Of a stretch of DNA of 64,000 nucleotides, positions 59,931 to 64,000 are shown one piece after another. A program made the translations under genes and the position numbers. Each line of letters starts with the position of its first letter. Within the stretch, counting starts at the first letter, position 1. Under the pieces are notes generated by a model. The model saw nothing but the letters and a program-made list of their open reading frames with translations. It was not told the origin of the DNA and made no database searches. The stretch covers positions 62,001-126,000 of the forward strand of contig CAVXLJ010000025.1 in the NCBI GenBank assembly GCA_963762605.1. Direction: 5' to 3'. This DNA comes from CAVSRC01 sp963762605 (GTDB taxonomy: Bacteria > Pseudomonadota > Alphaproteobacteria > Rhizobiales > Kaistiaceae).

Positions 59931-61832
59931 CTACCCCAGTCCCTTCTCGATCAGCCGGGCGATGCGCGCCGCATGATCGGCCGGATCGTCGGGCGTCTCG
60001 CCGTCGAGGATCTTCGCCTCGCCATAGAGGATCACCGCCGCATCGTCGAGCATGTCCGCCGCGCCGCCCGCCGCCGCCTTGCCGGCCAGCGCCTTGACCA
60101 GCCCGTGCGTCGGGTTGAGTTCCAGCACCGGCGCCATGTGCTTCTTCAGCTCGCCGGCGCGCGACAGCATCTTCTCGAGCTGCCGGTCGGGGCCCATTTC
60201 CGGCGCCACCAGGCAGACCGCGCTCGACGCCAGCCGCTTCGACACCCGCACGTCGCTCACCTTGTCGCCGAGCGTCTGCTTGAAGCGCGCCGCGAGTGTC
60301 GCCACGGCACTCTCCGGCGCCGCCTCCTCTTCGCTTGTTCCTTCCGCCAGCGGGACGATATCGAGGTCGGCGGACCCTTGCGTCACCGACTGAAAGGGCT
60401 TGCCATCGAAGCCCAGCGCCGTGCGCACCCAGAAGGCGTCGACCGGGTCGGCGAGCAGCAGCACCTCGATGCCGTGGCGGGCGAAGCCTTCGAGCTGCGG
60501 GCTCGCCTTGATCGCCGCCGCACTGTCGCCGAGCGCATAATAGATCGCTGTCTGGTTGGGCCGCATGTCCGCCACATAGTCGGCAAGGCTGCGCCACGCC
60601 TCGCCGCCGGTCGTCGTCCTGAAGCGGGCGATCTTGTAGAGCGCGTCGCGCCGCTCGGCATCCTCGTAGAGGCCTTCCTTGAGCACCGCGCCGAAGGCGT
60701 CCCACACCTTCTCGAAGGTCTCCTTGTCCTCGCCCGCCAGCTTGTCGAGCTCGGTGAGAATGCGCGAGGTCACCGCCTTGCCGATCGCGCCGAGCACCGG
60801 ATTGGTCTGCAGCATCTCACGCGACAGGTTGAGCGGCAGGTCCTCCGAATCGATCACGCCGCGCACGAAGCGCAGCCAGGCCGGCAGGATGTCGGCATCG
60901 TCGGTGATGAACACCCGGCGGACATAGAGCTTGAGGCGTCCCTTGCGGTCCGGATTGAACAGGTCGAAGGGCGTCATCGACGGCACGAAGAGGAGCACCG
61001 AATATTCGCTGCGCCCCTCGGCGCGATAGTGGATGGTCAGCGCCGGCTCGTCGTACTGGCCGCTGACATGGCCGTAGAACTCGGCATAGTCCTCCTTGCT
61101 GACCGACGACTTCGGCTTGCGCCACACGGCGCTGCCGTCGGCGAGCGTCTTCTCCGCCTGCCCCCCGCCGACCTCCAGCACGATCGGCACCGGCACATGC
61201 GCCGAATAGGCCGCGACCACCCGCTCGATGGTCGCTGCTTCCGCATAGTCCTTGGCATCGTCGAGGAGTTTCAGCACCACCCGCGTGCCGCGCGACGGCG
61301 CTTCGTCGAGCGTTGCCGCCTCGACGCTGTAGCTGCCCTTGCCGTCCGAGCGCCAGCGCCACGCCTCCTCTGCACCCGCCCGGCGCGAGGTGACCTCGAC
61401 CTCGCTCGCCACCATGAAGGCCGAGTAGAAGCCGACGCCGAACTGGCCGATCAGCCCGCTCTTGTCGGCGTTTTCCGGCAGGCTTTCGATGAAGGCGCGG
61501 GTGCCGGAGCGGGCGATCGTGCCGAGATTGTCGATCAGCTCCTCACGGCTCATGCCGATGCCGTTGTCGGCGACCTTGAGCGTGCCGGCGGCCTTGTCGG
61601 CGGCAAGCACGATGCGGAAGGGTGATTCGTCTGCCGCCAGCTCCGGCTCGGACAGGGTGAGCGTGCGCAGCCGCTCGCAGGCGTCCGCCGCATTGGAGAT
61701 CAGCTCGCGCAGGAAGACGTCGCGGTTGGAATAGACCGAATGCACCATCAGGTGCAGCAGGCGGGAGACCTCCGCTTCGAAGGCTCGCGTCGTCGGCCCA
61801 GCATCGCCGGTCGCTGTTTCGCCCTCGGCCAT
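59931..61832 (-). CDS. htpG: Chaperone HtpG (Hsp90)
   Basis: A 633-residue Hsp90. The ATPase domain has LRELISNAADACERLR, VADNGIGMSREELIDNLGTIARSGT and GQFGVGFYSAFMVA; the middle domain has KLYVRRVFITDD and RGVIDSEDLPLNLSREMLQ. ATG 61832 begins MAEGETATGDAGPTTRAFEAE; the frame is open upstream without similarity. Cytoplasmic ATP-dependent folding factor. Confidence 0.97.
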   Translation of the reverse strand: MAEGETATGDAGPTTRAFEAEVSRLLHLMVHSVYSNRDVFLRELISNAADACERLRTLTLSEPELAADESPFRIVLAADKAAGTLKVADNGIGMSREELIDNLGTIARSGTRAFIESLPENADKSGLIGQFGVGFYSAFMVASEVEVTSRRAGAEEAWRWRSDGKGSYSVEAATLDEAPSRGTRVVLKLLDDAKDYAEAATIERVVAAYSAHVPVPIVLEVGGGQAEKTLADGSAVWRKPKSSVSKEDYAEFYGHVSGQYDEPALTIHYRAEGRSEYSVLLFVPSMTPFDLFNPDRKGRLKLYVRRVFITDDADILPAWLRFVRGVIDSEDLPLNLSREMLQTNPVLGAIGKAVTSRILTELDKLAGEDKETFEKVWDAFGAVLKEGLYEDAERRDALYKIARFRTTTGGEAWRSLADYVADMRPNQTAIYYALGDSAAAIKASPQLEGFARHGIEVLLLADPVDAFWVRTALGFDGKPFQSVTQGSADLDIVPLAEGTSEEEAAPESAVATLAARFKQTLGDKVSDVRVSKRLASSAVCLVAPEMGPDRQLEKMLSRAGELKKHMAPVLELNPTHGLVKALAGKAAAGGAADMLDDAAVILYGEAKILDGETPDDPADHAARIARLIEKGLG

Positions 61833-62255
61833 TGCTTTTCCTCGAGGATATGAAGACTGTCCAGCCGAGATATCGCCGCTCAAGGTGCGGCTTGCAAGCC
61901 TTGCGAAACCCGACGCCGGAGCCCCAAACGCAAATTGGCCGGCACGAGGCCGGCCAATGTTGCCGCGAAACAGGAACACTAGGCCAGGAGTTCGGCCCGA
62001 CGAGAAACCTCGGGGGGCTGGGGGGCTGAGAAACTACCGTGGTCTCCGCCGAGCCGAACCGTCTGAGGCAACGATGGAATCATCGCGCGCCAACATGTTC
62101 GGCGAACGGCGGAAAAAGGGCGAAATCGTGAATTTGCACAGGGCCCCCGTGGCGTCGGCCAATCCCGCTGACATTGCCAAAACGGCTGGATTCCGAGGTC
62201 TTGCGTTGCCCCGAAAACGAGGCAATCATGACAGCAGGATGACGCGGGAAGAACC
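61833..62255. other. Intergenic region between htpG and DUF2794 gene
   Basis: About 420 bases upstream of both divergent genes. A stem-loop ATTGGCCGGC/GCCGGCCAAT lies at 61934-61958. A plus-strand frame at 61885-62259 is open but has no ribosome-binding site or known domain, so I do not call it. Promoters of both genes should lie here, but I see no clear -35/-10 pair. Confidence 0.4.
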
Positions 62256-62636
62256 ATGAGCGAGACGGAAGAAAAAGAGCCGTCCGGCGGCCGGGCGAAC
62301 CTGATCGCCCTCGCCGCCAGGCAACAGACCCCACACTTCGGGCCAGTCTGTTTCAATCGTCAGGAACTCAATCAGATTCTGGACGTTTACGGCCGCAAGG
62401 TCGCCGATGGCGAATGGCGTGACTACGCCATTGACCTGGGCAAGGACCAGGCGGTCTTCTCGGTCTTCCGTCGCACCGCGGAAGTCCCGCTCTACCGGAT
62501 CATCAAGCAGCCGCGTCTGGCGCGCCGTCAGGGCATCTGGTCGCTGGTCACCGCCACAGGGCTCATTCTCAAGCGCGGCCACGACCTCGCCAACGTGCTC
62601 CGAGTTATCGACCGGCGCCTCAAGATCGTCGCCTGA
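62256..62636 (+). CDS. DUF2794 family protein
   Basis: A 126-residue alphaproteobacteria-specific DUF2794 protein. The diagnostic block is VCFNRQELNQILDVYGRKVADGEWRDYAIDLG followed by AVFSVFRRTAEVPLYRI and the LILKRGHDLANVLRVIDRRLK end. Cytoplasmic; function unknown. It is convergent with the GNAT gene, 15 bases away. Confidence 0.9.
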   Translation: MSETEEKEPSGGRANLIALAARQQTPHFGPVCFNRQELNQILDVYGRKVADGEWRDYAIDLGKDQAVFSVFRRTAEVPLYRIIKQPRLARRQGIWSLVTATGLILKRGHDLANVLRVIDRRLKIVA

Positions 62637-62651
62637 CGACGCCCGACAGGC

Positions 62652-63182
62652 TCACCGCGTCGGCTCGCTGGCCGCGCCCGGCCCCAACGCGCGCTGCATG
62701 ATCACCGTGTCCAGCCAGCGACCGTGCTTGAAGCCGACGTCCTTGAGCGTGCCGATCATGCCGAAGCCGGCCGCCTTGTGCAGGCGGACCGAGGCTTCAT
62801 TGGCCGAATCGCCGATCACCGCCACCATCTGGCGGAAGCCCAGCGCTTCTGCATCGTCGATCAGCCGGCGCAGCAGCGCCCCGCCGATCCCCTGGCCGCG
62901 CGCCTCGACCGCCAGATAGATCGAATCCTCCACCGTATGGCGATAGGCCGGGCGCGGCCGATAGGGCCCGGCATAGCCGTAGCCGAGCACCGTTTCCCCG
63001 CGTTCGGCGACCACATAGGGATAGTGGTCCGCGACAAGGCGCTGGAAACGCGCGGTCATTTCCAGCTCGTCCGGCGGCACCACCTCGAAACTCGCCGTCC
63101 CCACGGCGACCTCCTCGGCGTAGATTTCCGTGATTGCCGGCAGATCGGCCTCACGCGCCGGCCGAATGACGATGTCGCTCAT
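62652..63182 (-). CDS. GNAT N-acetyltransferase (phosphinothricin acetyltransferase-like)
   Basis: A 176-residue acetyltransferase. IRPAREADLPAITEIYAEEVAVGTASFE is the typical start of the PAT/YncA-like group; VEDSIYLAVEARGQGIGGALLRRLI is acetyl-CoA motif A, and SVRLHKAAGFGMIGTLKDVGFKHGRWLDTVIMQ closes the domain. ATG 63182 follows GAGGGCGG. Likely substrates are methionine sulfoximine/sulfone-like compounds or amino acids; not provable here. Confidence 0.88.
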   Translation of the reverse strand: MSDIVIRPAREADLPAITEIYAEEVAVGTASFEVVPPDELEMTARFQRLVADHYPYVVAERGETVLGYGYAGPYRPRPAYRHTVEDSIYLAVEARGQGIGGALLRRLIDDAEALGFRQMVAVIGDSANEASVRLHKAAGFGMIGTLKDVGFKHGRWLDTVIMQRALGPGAASEPTR

Positions 63183-63465
63183 CTCGCCGCCCTCAGAGCC
63201 TTTCTTGACCAGATGGGACCAATTCCGTTTCTCGACCGGCGAGGCGATCCGGCGTTGAGCCCGGCGAAGAGCGATGTGGGGCATCGGACAAGCCGGGATC
63301 GGCGTCGGACGCCCGCCGGTCGGAAACCCGAAGGGACGGCGCTTTTGCGCCATTATCGCCGCCGTCGGCCTCGGCCGTACTACCGGTACGGCTTTCGCCC
63401 GCCGGCTTGATTTATCGCAAAATCGCTCCGTCGGAACGGGTCCATCTGGTCAAGAAAGGCTCTAT
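63183..63465. other. Intergenic stretch before the terminator
   Basis: About 280 bases without a supported gene. A short plus-strand frame (63274-63525) has no domain or ribosome-binding site and runs through the terminator. Confidence 0.4.
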
Positions 63466-63497
63466 AGCAAAAAGGGCGCGGCCAAGCCGCGCCCTTT
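63466..63497 (-). terminator. Terminator of the Bax-inhibitor-1 gene
   Basis: On the minus strand AAAGGGCGCGGC-TTGG-CCGCGCCCTTT is followed by TTTGC after a T-run, about 25 bases after the stop of the BI-1 gene. Strong GC stem of 11 pairs. Confidence 0.8.
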
Positions 63498-63521
63498 CCA
63501 TCAGTCCGTCGTCGCGCTCGC

Positions 63522-64000
63522 CTAATTGCGGCCCTGGCCGAACAGCCGGAGCAGCATCAGGAACAGGTTGACGAAATCGAGATAGAGCCGGAGCGCACCC
63601 ATGATCGCCTTGCGGCCGGCCACCGTGCCGTCATCGCCGACATAGTACATCTCCTTGATCGACTGGGTGTCGTAGGCGGTGAGCCCGGTGAAGATCAGCA
63701 CGCCGAGCACCGAGATGGCGAACTGCAGCGCGCTCGAATGCCAGAAGATGCCGACGATCGAGGCGAGGATGATGCCGATCAGGCCCATGAACAGGAACGA
63801 GCCCATGCCGGTGAGGTCGCGCTTGGTGGTGTAGCCCCACAGGCTCATCGCGCCGAAGGTGCCGGCGGTGATGATGAACACCTGGGTGATGCTGGTCATG
63901 GTGTAGATCAGGAAGATCGACGACAGCGTCACGCCGAGCAGCGCGCCATAGGCCCAGAAGGTCGTCTGCGCCGCGCCGACGCTCATCTTGCTGATGCGGA
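63522..64000 (-). CDS. Bax inhibitor-1 family membrane protein (N-terminus outside window)
   Basis: The visible C-terminal ~159 residues contain about five hydrophobic helices (FWAYGALLGVTLSSIFLIYTM, ITQVFIITAGTFGAMSLWGY, GSFLFMGLIGIILASIVGIFW, FAISVLGVLIFTGLTAYDTQSI) and the family end ALRLYLDFVNLFLMLLRLFG. The frame stays open to the window edge (RISKMSVG), so the gene is cut. The conserved acidic Asp in LTAYDTQ is the proposed pH/Ca2+ site of the YetJ group. Confidence 0.92.
   Translation of the reverse strand, partial: RISKMSVGAAQTTFWAYGALLGVTLSSIFLIYTMTSITQVFIITAGTFGAMSLWGYTTKRDLTGMGSFLFMGLIGIILASIVGIFWHSSALQFAISVLGVLIFTGLTAYDTQSIKEMYYVGDDGTVAGRKAIMGALRLYLDFVNLFLMLLRLFGQGRN

Noticed and set aside
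61885..62259. 124-codon frame upstream of the DUF2794 gene
   Set aside because: No ribosome-binding site; the sequence reads as intergenic with a stem-loop and overlaps the true start region of DUF2794.
63274..63525. 83-codon frame before the BI-1 gene
   Set aside because: It runs through the terminator of the opposing gene and has no recognisable content.

Overview
The window is high-GC chromosomal DNA from an alphaproteobacterium, most likely of the order Hyphomicrobiales (Rhizobiales). This rests on alphaproteobacteria-type genes (DUF2794, DUF1036, malic enzyme fused to a phosphotransacetylase domain) and on the gene orders rplS-trmD-rimM-rpsP-chorismate mutase-ffh and dapF-mtaB-ftsY-yciB-ccmG-D-C-B-A-acnA. 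Genus is not determinable by eye.

Layout. 1-6298: central carbon metabolism, with a degenerate E2-like acyltransferase fragment, an aldehyde dehydrogenase, a short E2 acyltransferase without lipoyl domain, MaeB and an aldose-epimerase-like protein. 6545-14483: a compositionally distinct genomic island between a 17-bp repeat of the tRNA-Ala(CGC) 3' end and the intact tRNA gene. It carries two outer-membrane beta-barrel paralogues, a serine resolvase with a repeat-rich upstream region, a DUF262 (GmrSD-like) gene broken by three lesions, and a tyrosine integrase broken by two frameshifts. 14753-33742: housekeeping and accessory genes (YggT, DUF167, typA, a cyclase/TolB/TPR protein, an M50 protease, argG, a PAP2 phosphatase, a GT39 glycosyltransferase, a LysE exporter, rlmN, leuD, deoD, three tandem cytochrome b561 genes, a minimal zincin, an Lrp regulator opposite DUF2000). 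33807-44844: leuC, a Tat-type metallophosphoesterase, a methyltransferase, the ribosomal/SRP cluster, an aldo/keto reductase and exported MsrA and MsrB. 44957-64000: a ferric-reductase-like flavoprotein, dapF-mtaB-ftsY, a cupin, yciB, an intact ISAs1-family insertion sequence, the ccm cytochrome c maturation genes, acnA (frameshifted), DUF1223, htpG, DUF2794, a GNAT and a truncated Bax-inhibitor-1 gene.

How the genes connect. leuC and leuD serve leucine synthesis, argG arginine, dapF lysine and peptidoglycan. ffh and ftsY are the SRP GTPase and its receptor, and rpsP, rimM, trmD, rplS, rlmN, mtaB and typA support translation. The ccm genes, the b561 paralogues and the ferric-reductase-like protein point to active periplasmic redox chemistry. 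Exported MsrA and MsrB next to the flavoprotein suggest a periplasmic methionine-sulfoxide repair set.

Most notable observations: the decaying tRNA-Ala island; a palindromic repeat family, one copy of which hosts the IS while another lies in frame inside ccmA; the paired active and degenerate E2 proteins without a visible lipoyl domain; a one-base frameshift in acnA; and an Lrp reading frame that runs through the terminator and over the opposing gene. No CRISPR array or rRNA gene was seen.
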